Source: Agathobacter ruminis
GTDB taxonomy: Bacteria; Bacillota; Clostridia; Lachnospirales; Lachnospiraceae
Direction: 5' to 3'
NCBI RefSeq assembly: GCF_002735305.1
Contig: NZ_PDYG01000005.1
Span: forward strand, 1-38,466
Length of the DNA stretch: 38,466 nucleotides
A model generated the notes under the pieces. The model ran no database searches. It worked only from the letters and a program-made list of their open reading frames with translations, and was not told where the DNA came from. A program made the translations under genes and the position numbers. Numbering within the stretch: the stretch's first letter is position 1; the number at the start of each line of letters is the position of its first letter. Below, one piece after another: positions 7,799-17,181 of this stretch.

Positions 7799-8120
7799 AA
7801 GAATCCCTCCATGAGCCTTGATAATATTGCTTCAAATCCGTTTTGCCATATAATTGGATGCACTCCTGTACAACAGCGCCTGCATGCATGACTGCTTCAT
7901 CCCATGTTGCAAAAATACCGACGACCTGTAAATGATCTTTGGGATAATGTTTCTGTGCCAGTTCTCTGGCAGATATGATTTCAAACAAATCAGTCCCATT
8001 CGTTGAAAGACACATGAGATACCCGTGATTAATAAAGGAACCACGGGTGATTTTTTTGACAATTTTATGTGCTTTTTTCTCTATAGAATTACTGATAAAA
8101 AGATTTTCATACCATACCAT
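7785..8120 (-). CDS. Conserved-looking small protein of unknown function (111 residues)
   Basis: I do not recognise this protein. It has 111 residues, no signal peptide or membrane segment, and an even mixed composition typical of a folded soluble domain. It starts MVWYENLFISNSIEKKAHKI, has a central GTDLFEIISARELAQKHYPKD stretch and a C-terminal AVMHAGAVVQECIQLYGKTD helix. The start ATG lies two bases after the Nudix stop codon; no good ribosome binding site precedes it, so translation is probably coupled to the Nudix gene. Its 3' end overlaps the DUF2953 start. No competing frame on the other strand is better. Coding status is supported by the tight packing. Confidence 0.75.
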   Translation of the reverse strand: MVWYENLFISNSIEKKAHKIVKKITRGSFINHGYLMCLSTNGTDLFEIISARELAQKHYPKDHLQVVGIFATWDEAVMHAGAVVQECIQLYGKTDLKQYYQGSWRDSFDFS

Positions 8121-8121
8121 T

Positions 8122-8574
8122 TTAATAATACTTATGAGAGCCCCATAAATTACTCTTTTTCAATGCCAAATATTCGTTGTAAGCTTTTTCCAGAATTTGT
8201 CGTTCGTTGGAAAATTTTAATAAATGATAAGCTTCATGATATTTATAAAAACCGGAGTCCACAAAATATTCTTCCTTTTGTGGTTTGCTGTAATAGCTTT
8301 CTCCCATCATTAAATACCAATGAACCTCCTTCTCCACGGTATCCTCCGGAACCGTAAAAGTGTACTGGCTTTTTCCGATGTATTTAATAATTGTGGCGTT
8401 TGCGCCGGTCTCCTCTTTCACTTCACGGAGCGCCGTCTCTTTAAACTCCTCCCCTTCCTCAACGGTACCTTTAGGGAGCACCCAGCCTTCATATTTGTTG
8501 CGATAATTCTTATATAAAAGCAGGATTTTACCACGAAAAATTACTACACCGCCACAGCTCGTTGCTTCAATCAT
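8122..8574 (-). CDS. Nudix hydrolase
   Basis: Nudix family pyrophosphohydrolase of 150 residues. The Nudix box is perfect: G36, E42, R50-E51-V52, E54-E55 and G57-A58 fit GX5EX7REUXEEXGU, giving the metal-binding helix. The N-terminal strand reads SCGGVVIFRGKILLLY, as in small nucleotide or diadenosine-polyphosphate hydrolases. Substrate cannot be told from sequence; candidates are damaged nucleotides or dinucleoside polyphosphates. GGAGGAATTGCA precedes the ATG. It follows the penicillin-binding protein by 56 bases without an obvious terminator and leads into the 111-residue gene, DUF2953 and gerW. Confidence 0.9.
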   Translation of the reverse strand: MIEATSCGGVVIFRGKILLLYKNYRNKYEGWVLPKGTVEEGEEFKETALREVKEETGANATIIKYIGKSQYTFTVPEDTVEKEVHWYLMMGESYYSKPQKEEYFVDSGFYKYHEAYHLLKFSNERQILEKAYNEYLALKKSNLWGSHKYY

Positions 8575-8630
8575 TGCAATTCCTCCAATGTGTGGTGTAT
8601 TTCGTATATGATTCTTTAAAAAGTATACCT

Positions 8631-10067
8631 TTACTTATAGTATGCGTCAAATATTTTCTTTGCGACACGCGTACCTGTCAGACCAACTTTTCCGCTGTCT
8701 TCTACCACGACAGCAATTGCAATATCTTCGTATCCTTTTTGCTGCGCATATGCAACAAACCAGGAGTTTACCTGGTCGGTCGAATCCGAAACCTGAGCCG
8801 TACCGGTTTTGCCGTAAACATCATAGCTTTGACCGATAAACATTTTCGCGGTTCCGTGCGAAATCACTGCGTCCAGATAATCATGAAACAGTTCACATTC
8901 GTCTTCACTAAAGATGGTTTTGTATTTTTGTGGCTTATAATTTCGAACCGTTACACCGGATTTATTGGTAACCTTGTCAACCAGATAAGGCCGCATCACC
9001 GTGCCGTCATTGTCCAGGGCGCTGATGATCATCGCCATATGAAGCGGTGAAACATATGTTTTTCCCTGCCCGATTGCAGTATCCATAATCATATTTTTCC
9101 CGTCCTGTGAGGAAATGGAAACCACACTTTTGTTTGATTCAAAGGCAATCGGTAAATCTTTGTTAAAAAGCATATCGTCCAATGTCGATTGAAACGCATC
9201 AGGATCCAATTGCAAAGAAATATTGGCATAGCTTGCATTACAAGAATTTGCAAATGACATTTCGAGATTTTCTTTTCCATGTGATTGATTTGAAGCGCAA
9301 TGAATCGTTTTCCCACCGGCTGTAAAGGAACCGTTGCATTCAAATTCATAATTTTTCAACCCGTTTAAATTTTCCCGATAAAATTCAACGGTAGTAAAAA
9401 TTTTAAAGACGGATCCCGGAGCATATTGTCCCTGCGTGACACGATTGACAAGCTCCGAAGAGGTACCTTCATTGATTTTTTCCCAATTCTTTTCGATGGT
9501 ATTCGGATTATAATCCGGTTTGGAAACCATCGCCAAAATACGGCCTGTCTTTGGCTCCATGACAATGACGGCGCCATCTGCATCATCAAGTGCGTAATAT
9601 GCGGCTTTTTGCAGCTGATAATTGAGAGAAGATACCACCGTATCCCCATCATTTTTTTGATTGGAAAAATCATTGATCATCCGGTCAACAAAGAATGTAT
9701 GCGAACGCAGCAGCGAAAAGTTCATTTGATTTTCCAGTCCTGCTTTACCATTGGTTGCATAACCAATCACATGTGCAAACATTTCATCATGAGGATATTC
9801 ACGATGTTCGTTCAAATCTTCGTCCACTTTTGTGGTGGCCAGTGTTTCGCCGTCTGAAGAAACAATATCTCCACGCACCACATGTTCTGCAAACAGATTC
9901 TGCAAAGCATTATATGGGCTGTTGATGAAATTTTCCGAACGAAAAAACATAAAAAACACATAATATGCTGTCATTCCGATAAAAAGCAGAAAAAACAAAT
10001 ATGTAATTATCGTATATTCTTTTGTTTTAGGATTGTTTGATTTATTTTCTCTTTGTTTTCTTTTCAT
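8631..10067 (-). CDS. Class B penicillin-binding protein (PbpA-like transpeptidase)
   Basis: Peptidoglycan transpeptidase of 478 residues, acting outside the membrane to cross-link stem peptides. One membrane anchor is at about 19-42. A short non-catalytic pedestal follows, then the transpeptidase domain with S219-V-F-K222 as the active-site SxxK, S275-C-N277 as the SxN motif, and K420-T-G422. There is no PASTA domain and the pedestal is short, so the protein resembles the PbpA class more than full-length PBP2 or SpoVD. The gene overlaps the SEDS gene by 26 bases, so the pair is probably translated together and forms a polymerase-transpeptidase complex. Whether it serves elongation, division or sporulation is not decided by sequence. 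Confidence 0.93.
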   Translation of the reverse strand: MKRKQRENKSNNPKTKEYTIITYLFFLLFIGMTAYYVFFMFFRSENFINSPYNALQNLFAEHVVRGDIVSSDGETLATTKVDEDLNEHREYPHDEMFAHVIGYATNGKAGLENQMNFSLLRSHTFFVDRMINDFSNQKNDGDTVVSSLNYQLQKAAYYALDDADGAVIVMEPKTGRILAMVSKPDYNPNTIEKNWEKINEGTSSELVNRVTQGQYAPGSVFKIFTTVEFYRENLNGLKNYEFECNGSFTAGGKTIHCASNQSHGKENLEMSFANSCNASYANISLQLDPDAFQSTLDDMLFNKDLPIAFESNKSVVSISSQDGKNMIMDTAIGQGKTYVSPLHMAMIISALDNDGTVMRPYLVDKVTNKSGVTVRNYKPQKYKTIFSEDECELFHDYLDAVISHGTAKMFIGQSYDVYGKTGTAQVSDSTDQVNSWFVAYAQQKGYEDIAIAVVVEDSGKVGLTGTRVAKKIFDAYYK

Positions 10068-11391
10068 CTAAATCAGTTGTTCCCTTCTCTTCTTCTGTCA
10101 TATTTCGGACATACAGCCCCTGAATGATTCCAAAAAAGATAAATGTTGACAGCAATGAGCTTCCGCCGTAACTGATCAAAGGCAGTGTCACACCGGTGGA
10201 AGGTATAAATTTGATGGTTCCGCCAATGGTCAGAAATACCTGTAGTGCATAAATGGTCGCAAGCCCAATCGCGATTAATTTATAGAAATCATCACGCATT
10301 TTGATTGCAATATTCATAAACATAAAAAATACGGATAAGCAAATGAATATGACACATAATGCAAAAATGCCACCAAGTTCTTCGGAGATTGCCGCAAATA
10401 CAAAATCTTTTTCAACAATCGGGATTTTGTTCGGCAGCCCCTGATTCAAACCGAGCCCGAACCAGCCGCCGGTTCCGATTCCAAATAGAGACTGACTGAC
10501 CTGATATCCTTCTTTTTCATATACAGAAAGCGGATTCAGCCATGCCAGGACGCGCACCTGCACATGAGAAAAAATATGATATCCGGCAAATGCGGCAACT
10601 GCAAGCAGCCCGCCACCGCCTAACAGATAAAGGAACCGCTCTGTTGCGACATAAATCATAATCACGAAAGTCGTATAATACAAAAATGCGCCACCGAGAT
10701 CTTTGGCGGCAACCAGAAACAACATAAATACGGCTGCACAAATTCCGGTCAACAAAAGGTTCTTAAAATCCTTTTTGTCATAAAGCCGGGATGCAAGGAA
10801 AAAGACAAATAATATTTTAACAAATTCGGATGGCTGAATCGAAAACGAGCCAAAAGATAATGACAATTTGGCTCCGTATTCCACTCTCCCCAAAATTGTA
10901 ACACTTGCCAGTCCCAGAACTCCGACGATTGCATAAATCCATGAAAGATTGCGGAATATGGATACACTTTGCATGATAATCGGAATGATGACGCAAATAA
11001 ACAATCCAGCAAGGCAAAAGAAAAACTGTTTCAAGGATTTTGAATAAGATAATCTGGTTAAAATGATAAATCCAATGATCAAAAGCATACACATATTGTT
11101 GAGTATGATTTGATTGGCCTCCTTATAGAAAATATGATACAACGCCAGTATTGCTGTAATCAAAAAGCATTGTAAGACATAAATTCCAATCATCTGAGTA
11201 TTCATGGTTGTAAAATACAAAACAGCAAACGCCAATGCGTGAATGAAATACATCAACACGCGTTGGCGTATATAAACCGAATGACGCAGTTCTCTCGCTT
11301 CAACGCGAAAGGCTGCAAAACATTCAAAAGTATATAATAAGATCAATAAAATCAATAAAAATTTTGAAATCTGAACAAAAATATGAAGCAC
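10042..11391 (-). CDS. SEDS family glycan polymerase (FtsW/RodA/SpoVE)
   Basis: Polytopic membrane protein of 449 residues that polymerises lipid II into glycan strands. Many hydrophobic segments span residues 5-430. SEDS signatures are QPSEF at 186-190, KDLGG at 230-234, GTGGWFGLGLNQG near 306-318, the EKDF box with D329 as candidate catalytic aspartate, SEELG at 336-340, and TGVTLPLISYGGSS at 399-412. The N-terminal 120 residues carry additional predicted helices compared with the SEDS core. The start is a GTG at 11391, one base after the U32 stop, with GGGGAG about ten bases upstream. Its overlap with the class B PBP gene identifies the cognate partner. RodA, FtsW and SpoVE cannot be separated here. 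Confidence 0.93.
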   Translation of the reverse strand: MLHIFVQISKFLLILLILLYTFECFAAFRVEARELRHSVYIRQRVLMYFIHALAFAVLYFTTMNTQMIGIYVLQCFLITAILALYHIFYKEANQIILNNMCMLLIIGFIILTRLSYSKSLKQFFFCLAGLFICVIIPIIMQSVSIFRNLSWIYAIVGVLGLASVTILGRVEYGAKLSLSFGSFSIQPSEFVKILFVFFLASRLYDKKDFKNLLLTGICAAVFMLFLVAAKDLGGAFLYYTTFVIMIYVATERFLYLLGGGGLLAVAAFAGYHIFSHVQVRVLAWLNPLSVYEKEGYQVSQSLFGIGTGGWFGLGLNQGLPNKIPIVEKDFVFAAISEELGGIFALCVIFICLSVFFMFMNIAIKMRDDFYKLIAIGLATIYALQVFLTIGGTIKFIPSTGVTLPLISYGGSSLLSTFIFFGIIQGLYVRNMTEEEKGTTDLDEKKTKRK

Positions 11392-11392
11392 G

Positions 11393-13525
11393 CTATTCTA
11401 CTCCCCTTTTATAATGGCCTCTTGTAAATGATTGCTTATTATTATAGCGCATTTTGCCGGATAATTCATCTTCCAAAATCATTAAGATATTCTTAATCTC
11501 TTCCTCATTTTCCGTTGTGAAATCGAGTCGGAAATCTGAAAATCCCATCTCCCGCAATACTTTAAACTGATCAATCAGATTGGTCGGCAAAGAATTAAAA
11601 ACAGTATTGTAGCAAAAACTGCAATGATTCATCACCGGGAAATGCATTTGATAGCGATCGGACAAATAAACAATCTGTGGGTTTTGGCATCCTTTTGTAT
11701 TTTTGCATACGCATCCAGCCGATTGCATCAATGGATATCGTCCGTAAATCACAAATTCCGATGTCTGATTATCGCGGTGCTGCAATTCCTGACGATTTAA
11801 TTCGAGCGGTGAGGTAAAATGCATAATGCCATGTGAGGATAATTCGTCGATCGCACGATTGTTCATTGTATACAGACTGTGTTCGGCAATCAGATTAGAC
11901 TGCGGGAACAATCTCCTGCAAAGCCCCAGACTGTCTGTATTGCAGACAACAAATCCATCCAGTTTCATTTGCACAAGTGCCGCATGATGTTCCTCAAAAA
12001 AAACTGCATCACGATTGCGCAATACCTCCGGCATAATCAGATAGCACTCTTTTTCCGCTGCAATGACAGCATTTACATCCTCCTGCAAATCTGTAATCCA
12101 ATGATTCTTTTCATACATAGATGCATGTAAATAGATGGCATTTAATGATTTGTATCTCAATAAAACAGATAACTGTTTTCTGTCGCGTACAGATGCAATC
12201 CATTTGGTCAGATTATGGTTGGAATTTTTGTTCTCATCTCTGCTTGAAAATTCTACCTGTTGATTTCGGCGGTATTGGGATAACATGGATTCATATAACG
12301 CCTCTAACGCTTCACGTCTCATGGCATTTAAGACTCCATTCGGCACAAAAATATCATCCGACATATCCAGCTGCAAATCAGTAAAGTCAAAATGCTCATT
12401 TCCGGTTTTGTTCATTCGCGCCAAAACATCTTTTGCAATCAATGGAACATTTTTGGCTTCTTCGACCGGATTTTTCTCTATGACAACATGATTGTCTTTG
12501 CATGATACTTCCAGACGGGCAGGCAGACCTTTTTGCAGTCGCAAAAAGCCGGTTGCTTTCCATCGCTTTTCTTTACAATCGGCAGCCGGCAGATAATCGC
12601 TCTTATGCAATGAGGAATCTTTATAGGTGACCATATCACTGTCGTTATTTCTGTAAAGATAAGCATTGGTAAAACCGCCGCGATTGCCGAATTCTTTTAA
12701 TTGTTCTACTGCATCTTTTGAACGATTGCCATTCACTGCCTGCGCATAAATTTGGGTCACATGATATGCATATTCCACCTGTTTCATTCTGCCCTCAATC
12801 TTCAGCGAATAAATACCGGCTTCTTTTAATTCATCAATCTTTTCATAATTACATGCGTCTTTTAAGCTCAAAATATATACATTTTTCTGAAGGATCTGCT
12901 TCTCATCATTGTCCAGAACCGTATAATTCATGCGACATGGCTGTGCACAACGACCGCGATTGCCGCTTCTGCCTCCGAGGACACTGCTAAACAGGCATGC
13001 GCCCGAATACGAATAGCATAATGCCCCATGCACAAAAGCTTCGAGTTCCACACCAACCGAGTCGTGAATTTCCTTCATCTCTTTTAATGACAGTTCACGC
13101 GAAACCACAACGCGTTCGACGCCAAGTGATTTCAAAAATGCGGCTCCTTCTTTGGATGAAACGGTCATCTGCGTACTAGCATGCAAAGGCAGATCCGGAA
13201 AGTATGTATGTAAAAATCTCAATACACCATAATCCTGCACCAGAACAGCATCCAGTCCGGCCTGATATAAGGGCAGAATATAAGCATATAATTCCTGCTC
13301 AATCTCTTTATTTTTGAGCAGTGTATTAACTGTCAAATACATTTTTTTGCCACATGCATGCACATAATCAATTGCCCAAAGCAAATCTTCGGTTGTAAAA
13401 TTGGTTGCGTAAGCACGCGCACCGAATTTGTCGCCACCTACATAAACAGCATCTGCGCCGGCATTGATTACACTTTTTAATATTTCCGGCGAACCTGCCG
13501 GTGCAAGTAATTCAAGCTCTCTCAT
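11393..13525 (-). CDS. U32 family peptidase / RlhA-like protein with C-terminal extension
   Basis: Protein of 710 residues. The N-terminal half is a U32 TIM-barrel type domain, starting LLAPAGSPEILKSVINAGADAVYVGG, with the family signature EAFVHGALCYSYSGACLFSS followed by the cysteine pair in GRCAQPCRMNY. The central part corresponds to the DUF3656-type extension, and near the C-terminus a second cysteine cluster (AGCVCKNTKGC and HCSFCYN) lies in a U32-like half. U32 proteins include collagenase-type peptidases and the RlhA 23S rRNA C2501 hydroxylase of Escherichia coli, whose length and domain order this resembles; RNA modification is the more likely role (inference). It is preceded by AGAGGG and by a terminator hairpin 22 bases upstream of its start. 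Confidence 0.88.
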   Translation of the reverse strand: MRELELLAPAGSPEILKSVINAGADAVYVGGDKFGARAYATNFTTEDLLWAIDYVHACGKKMYLTVNTLLKNKEIEQELYAYILPLYQAGLDAVLVQDYGVLRFLHTYFPDLPLHASTQMTVSSKEGAAFLKSLGVERVVVSRELSLKEMKEIHDSVGVELEAFVHGALCYSYSGACLFSSVLGGRSGNRGRCAQPCRMNYTVLDNDEKQILQKNVYILSLKDACNYEKIDELKEAGIYSLKIEGRMKQVEYAYHVTQIYAQAVNGNRSKDAVEQLKEFGNRGGFTNAYLYRNNDSDMVTYKDSSLHKSDYLPAADCKEKRWKATGFLRLQKGLPARLEVSCKDNHVVIEKNPVEEAKNVPLIAKDVLARMNKTGNEHFDFTDLQLDMSDDIFVPNGVLNAMRREALEALYESMLSQYRRNQQVEFSSRDENKNSNHNLTKWIASVRDRKQLSVLLRYKSLNAIYLHASMYEKNHWITDLQEDVNAVIAAEKECYLIMPEVLRNRDAVFFEEHHAALVQMKLDGFVVCNTDSLGLCRRLFPQSNLIAEHSLYTMNNRAIDELSSHGIMHFTSPLELNRQELQHRDNQTSEFVIYGRYPLMQSAGCVCKNTKGCQNPQIVYLSDRYQMHFPVMNHCSFCYNTVFNSLPTNLIDQFKVLREMGFSDFRLDFTTENEEEIKNILMILEDELSGKMRYNNKQSFTRGHYKRGVE

Positions 13526-13540
13526 AATAATCCCTCTTAC

Positions 13541-13565
13541 AAAGAAAGGGACACAAAAGTGTCCC
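13541..13565 (-). terminator. Intrinsic terminator after zapA
   Basis: On the minus strand a 7-bp stem GGGACAC/GTGTCCC with a TTTT loop (arms 13559-13565 and 13548-13554) is followed by TTTCTTTG. It lies between zapA and the U32 gene. Confidence 0.75.
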
Positions 13566-13579
13566 CTTAATCATATCCA

Positions 13580-14005
13580 TTATGATTTCTTTTTGTCATC
13601 CAAAAGCGAATCTTCCAATGTAGCTTCCAAACGTGCTTTATTTAACAATAATTCTTTGTTTTCAGCCTCTAATTCTTTGATACGCTCTTCGGTACTTTCG
13701 GTTTTAACCTGATTCGAAATCAAATCATGCTTCAAATCATATATTTCTTTTTCTTTCGCAGCCAGATCATTCTCGAGTTTTTCAACCTGTGCTTTCGCCT
13801 TGAAGAAATCATCCGCGATGTTGATCTCAACCAATGTGTTTTTCATATTCAGTGCCATATGACGATACGAATCCACTGCGTCTATTTCGGCAATCTTATC
13901 ATTGATATAGGAACCGACTTTTTGCAAATATTCCGCATCCTCATATCCACTTAATGTATATACTTTTCCGTCAATTACTACAACGGCATCTGTTTTCGCT
14001 GACAT
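13580..14005 (-). CDS. zapA: Cell division protein ZapA
   Basis: ZapA bundles FtsZ filaments at the division site. The 141-residue product has the short N-terminal ZapA globular domain (about 5-70, with VVVIDGKVYTLSGYEDAEYL and VGSYINDKIAEID) and then a long coiled coil (about 75-130) rich in K, E, L and N, ending in a lysine/aspartate tail. This is longer than the minimal ZapA of about 85-100 residues because of the extended coil, as in many clostridia. CGGAGGACACTAC precedes the ATG. It lies 84 bases after ruvB with its own candidate promoter and ends at a terminator. Confidence 0.88.
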   Translation of the reverse strand: MSAKTDAVVVIDGKVYTLSGYEDAEYLQKVGSYINDKIAEIDAVDSYRHMALNMKNTLVEINIADDFFKAKAQVEKLENDLAAKEKEIYDLKHDLISNQVKTESTEERIKELEAENKELLLNKARLEATLEDSLLDDKKKS

Positions 14006-14047
14006 GTAGTGTCCTCCGAATATAAAATAAGCATTTTCCTACAATAT

Positions 14048-14076
14048 ATAGTATCATTCTATCAGCAGAAACGCAA
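14048..14076 (-). promoter_or_regulatory. Candidate promoter of zapA
   Basis: On the minus strand TTGCGT (14071-14076) and TACTAT (14048-14053) are 17 bases apart, about 40 bases before the zapA start. This would give zapA transcription separate from the ruvAB unit. Confidence 0.4.
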
Positions 14077-14089
14077 TACCATATTCTTG

Positions 14090-15088
14090 CTACGTTTGGC
14101 GTGATCTGTTGAAATGCGAAAAAGCGAGGTCTGTAGCAACACGCCCCTTTGGTGTGCGATTAATGAATCCGTTTTTGACAAGATATGGTTCATAAACATC
14201 CTCAATGGTGCCGGAATCTTCGCCAAGCGCAGCAGCAAGCGTATCGAGTCCGACAGGGCCGCCACCGAATTTATCAATAATGGTCAAAAGGATATTGCGA
14301 TCGTTTAAATCGAGCCCGTCCTGATCAACATCGAGCAAATCGAGCGCACTTTTGGCCACATCGCGATTGATGGTGCCGTCAAATCGAACCTGTGCATAAT
14401 CGCGAACACGTCGCAAAAGGCGATTGGCCAGACGTGGTGTACCACGACTTCTTCTTGCCATCTCCAAAGCACCTTCTTCATCGATTTCAACATGTAACAG
14501 TTTCGCAGATTGTTCAATGATGGTTTTCAATTCCTCAATGGTATAATATTCCATATGGCTGACAACACCAAAACGGTCCCTGAGCGGCGCCGAAAGCATT
14601 CCTGCGCGTGTCGTGGCACCAATCAATGTGAATTTCGGCAATGGCAATCGAACCGATTTGGCCATTTCGCCCTTTCCAATCATAATATCGATGGCATAAT
14701 CTTCCATTGCGGAATATAATACTTCTTCCACCTGCTTATCAAGACGATGGATTTCATCAATAAAGAGAACATCGCCTTCGTTTAATCCGTTTAAAATGGC
14801 TGCAAGTTCACCGGTTTTGCCGATTGCAGGGCCGGAAGTGATACGAAATCTTGTGCCCATTTCATTTGCGATAATTCCTGCCAATGTGGTTTTTCCAAGT
14901 CCGGGCGGTCCGTAAAAAAGTACATGATCCAGTGCTTCCTGTCGCACTTTTGCAGCCTCGATATAGATTTTCAGACTCTCTTTGATCTTTTCCTGACCGA
15001 TATAATGATCCAGATTCTGCGGTCGCAAAGAATTTTCTGTTTTCTTTTCTTCTTCGAATACCTCAGTCGAGATAATTCTCTTTTCCAT
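14090..15088 (-). CDS. ruvB: Holliday junction branch migration helicase RuvB
   Basis: AAA+ ATPase motor of the RuvAB complex, which migrates Holliday junctions in recombination repair. Length 332 is typical. Visible motifs are [18 protein letters not shown] at the N-terminus, Walker [10 protein letters not shown] at 60-68, Walker B LFIDEIHR near 106-113, sensor 1 LIGATTRAG, and the C-terminal winged-helix domain with [29 protein letters not shown] sequence and RTPKGR. It follows ruvA by 27 bases on the same transcript. Confidence 0.98.
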   Translation of the reverse strand: MEKRIISTEVFEEEKKTENSLRPQNLDHYIGQEKIKESLKIYIEAAKVRQEALDHVLFYGPPGLGKTTLAGIIANEMGTRFRITSGPAIGKTGELAAILNGLNEGDVLFIDEIHRLDKQVEEVLYSAMEDYAIDIMIGKGEMAKSVRLPLPKFTLIGATTRAGMLSAPLRDRFGVVSHMEYYTIEELKTIIEQSAKLLHVEIDEEGALEMARRSRGTPRLANRLLRRVRDYAQVRFDGTINRDVAKSALDLLDVDQDGLDLNDRNILLTIIDKFGGGPVGLDTLAAALGEDSGTIEDVYEPYLVKNGFINRTPKGRVATDLAFSHFNRSRQT

Positions 15089-15115
15089 AAATGAAATACT
15101 CCAGAATAATTATTT

Positions 15116-15724
15116 TTATTGTAAAAAGCGTAATGAAGCAGACAAAATCTGTTCTACAGTCATGTCTTCAGCATCTTCCACTTTTGAAACCGCTTTTAAA
15201 CTTTCTGTCGAGCTGTATCCCAAAGCGGTCAATGCCATAACAGCTTCGTTTTTGGCTGCACTTTGATTACCGGAGGCGGTGTCGGCAGAAACATGTTCTG
15301 ATTTTTTCTCAAACGCATCTTCCAACCGGACTTTATCTTTTAATTCCAATATGACACGGGATGCCGATTTTGCACCGATTCCCGGAGCTTTTGCGATTGC
15401 CTTGGAATCCTGTGAAAGGATTGCGAATCGTAAATCATCCGGACTTAATACGGACAAAATTCCCATTGCCGCCTTTGGACCGATGCCATTGACAGACAAT
15501 AATAATTTGAATAATTCTTTTTCATCACGATCCAAAAATCCGTATAGTAACATCGCGTCCTCGCGAACAGCAAAATAAGTATATACTTTTATTTCACTGC
15601 CCACTGCCGGCAAAAGCGCATAATCAAGACCTGTAATATTGATGTTGTAGCCGATTCCGCCTGTCTCAACAACAATCTGATCATAATATGTTTCCGCCAA
15701 TTCTCCCTTAATATATGAAATCAC
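15116..15724 (-). CDS. ruvA: Holliday junction branch migration protein RuvA
   Basis: RuvA binds the four-way junction as a tetramer and loads RuvB. The 202-residue product starts MISYIKGELAETYYDQIVVETGGIGY as in the OB-fold domain, carries helix-hairpin-helix motifs in NGIGPKAAMGILS and PGIGAKSASRVILELKDK, and ends in the RuvB-binding three-helix domain with EAVMALTALGYSSTES. It begins two bases after the miaB stop and precedes ruvB. Confidence 0.98.
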   Translation of the reverse strand: MISYIKGELAETYYDQIVVETGGIGYNINITGLDYALLPAVGSEIKVYTYFAVREDAMLLYGFLDRDEKELFKLLLSVNGIGPKAAMGILSVLSPDDLRFAILSQDSKAIAKAPGIGAKSASRVILELKDKVRLEDAFEKKSEHVSADTASGNQSAAKNEAVMALTALGYSSTESLKAVSKVEDAEDMTVEQILSASLRFLQ

Positions 15725-15726
15725 GA

Positions 15727-17151
15727 TTATTCAACCTCTCCAAGATAATAAAATCCTTTGCACTCAAGCAAACGAACCTGATAAATGTTTCCAATCATGG
15801 AAGCATCACCCGGAAAATGAACCAATGAATTGTTGGCAAGGCGTCCGCTTACCAGCTTATCATCCTGTTCATTTATCTGCTCTACCAGTACAGGAAGTAC
15901 TTTTCCTGTCAGCAGATTGGCTTTTTTCGCAGCATTTTCCTGCACAATTGCAAGTAAACGATCGAAACGGTCTTTGATCACATCTTCCGGAACCTGATTG
16001 TCCATACGCGCTGCAGGTGTTCCGGTTCTCTTTGAATAGATAAAAGTAAATGCATTATCATATTCAACCTGTTTTACAACATCGAGAGTTTCCTGGAAGT
16101 CTTCTTCTGTCTCTCCCGGGAAGCCGACAATAATATCTGTTGTAATGGCAATATCCGGAATTGCCTGGCGCAATTTGGTGACGATGTCGAGATATTGCTG
16201 TTTGGTATAATGACGATTCATCAATTCAAGCAAACGGTCACTTCCCGACTGCAGAGGCAAATGCATATGCGGGCATACATTTTCGCATTCTGCCATTGCA
16301 CGAATCAAATCATCCGACAAATCCTTTGGATGAGAAGTCATAAAACGAATTCTCTTTAAACCTTTGATTTCGTTGATGGAACGTAATAATTCCGCAAATG
16401 TAACAGGTTGTTCCAGATTCTTGCCGTATGAATTCACATTCTGACCCAACAACATAATTTCGGTCACGCCATCCGCAACCAGTTTTTCGCATTCACGAAT
16501 GATATCTTTCGGTTCACGGCTTCGCTCTCTGCCTCGCACATAAGGTACAATACAATAACTGCAAAAATTATTGCATCCGAACATGATATTAACGCCGGAT
16601 TTAAAAGAATATTTGCGCTTGATTGGCAAATCTTCAACAATTTTGTCTGTATCATCCCAAATATCAACGAGCAACTTGTCATTTTGCAGACAATGAACCA
16701 AAAGTTCTGCAAACTTATAGATATTATGTGTACCAAATATCAGATTTACCTGACGATAGCTTGTTTTGATTTTTTCGACAACGGTCGGCTCCTGCATCAT
16801 ACATCCGCAGAGTGCAATTCTCATAAATGGATTCTTTTTCTTCATATTAATCAAATTGCCAAGTCTGCCGTATACCTTATTATTTGCATTTTCGCGCACG
16901 GTACAGGTGTTGTAAATCACAAAATCCGCCTGCTCCGATTCTGCTTCTACATATCCTGCCTCTTCAAGAATTCCGACAATTTTTTCGGAATCTCTGGCAT
17001 TCATCTGACAGCCAAAGGTCTTGACATAATAGGTCAGTTTTCGGCCTGCCGAAGCTTCAAGTTCTTTTACAAGTCCTTTTGCGATTTCAATATTCTCATA
17101 TTGTAACAGACGCTCTGATTCTGCATTTAATGTAATATTTGTTTCACTCAT
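15727..17151 (-). CDS. miaB: tRNA-2-methylthio-N6-dimethylallyladenosine synthase MiaB
   Basis: Radical SAM methylthiotransferase that adds a methylthio group to i6A37 of tRNAs reading UNN codons. The 474-residue product has the UPF0004 domain with cluster cysteines C48 (TFGCQMN), C83 (NTCTVREN) and C117 (CGCMMQE), the radical SAM cysteines C193, C197 and C200 in GCNNFCSYC, the family segment VPYVRGRERSR, and a C-terminal TRAM domain ending in CKGFYYLGEVE. The VRGRE segment and NTCTVRENA favour MiaB over MtaB or RimO. It lies between proA and ruvA with short spacings. Confidence 0.97.
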   Translation of the reverse strand: MSETNITLNAESERLLQYENIEIAKGLVKELEASAGRKLTYYVKTFGCQMNARDSEKIVGILEEAGYVEAESEQADFVIYNTCTVRENANNKVYGRLGNLINMKKKNPFMRIALCGCMMQEPTVVEKIKTSYRQVNLIFGTHNIYKFAELLVHCLQNDKLLVDIWDDTDKIVEDLPIKRKYSFKSGVNIMFGCNNFCSYCIVPYVRGRERSREPKDIIRECEKLVADGVTEIMLLGQNVNSYGKNLEQPVTFAELLRSINEIKGLKRIRFMTSHPKDLSDDLIRAMAECENVCPHMHLPLQSGSDRLLELMNRHYTKQQYLDIVTKLRQAIPDIAITTDIIVGFPGETEEDFQETLDVVKQVEYDNAFTFIYSKRTGTPAARMDNQVPEDVIKDRFDRLLAIVQENAAKKANLLTGKVLPVLVEQINEQDDKLVSGRLANNSLVHFPGDASMIGNIYQVRLLECKGFYYLGEVE

Positions 17152-17181
17152 TAATTTTATGTTCTCTCTTCCGTTTGTATT

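Noticed and set aside
8562-9050. Plus-strand open frame of 162 codons antisense to the penicillin-binding protein gene
   Set aside because: It lies opposite the catalytic domain of a clear PBP, has no ribosome binding site and its composition is that of a reverse-complement shadow.
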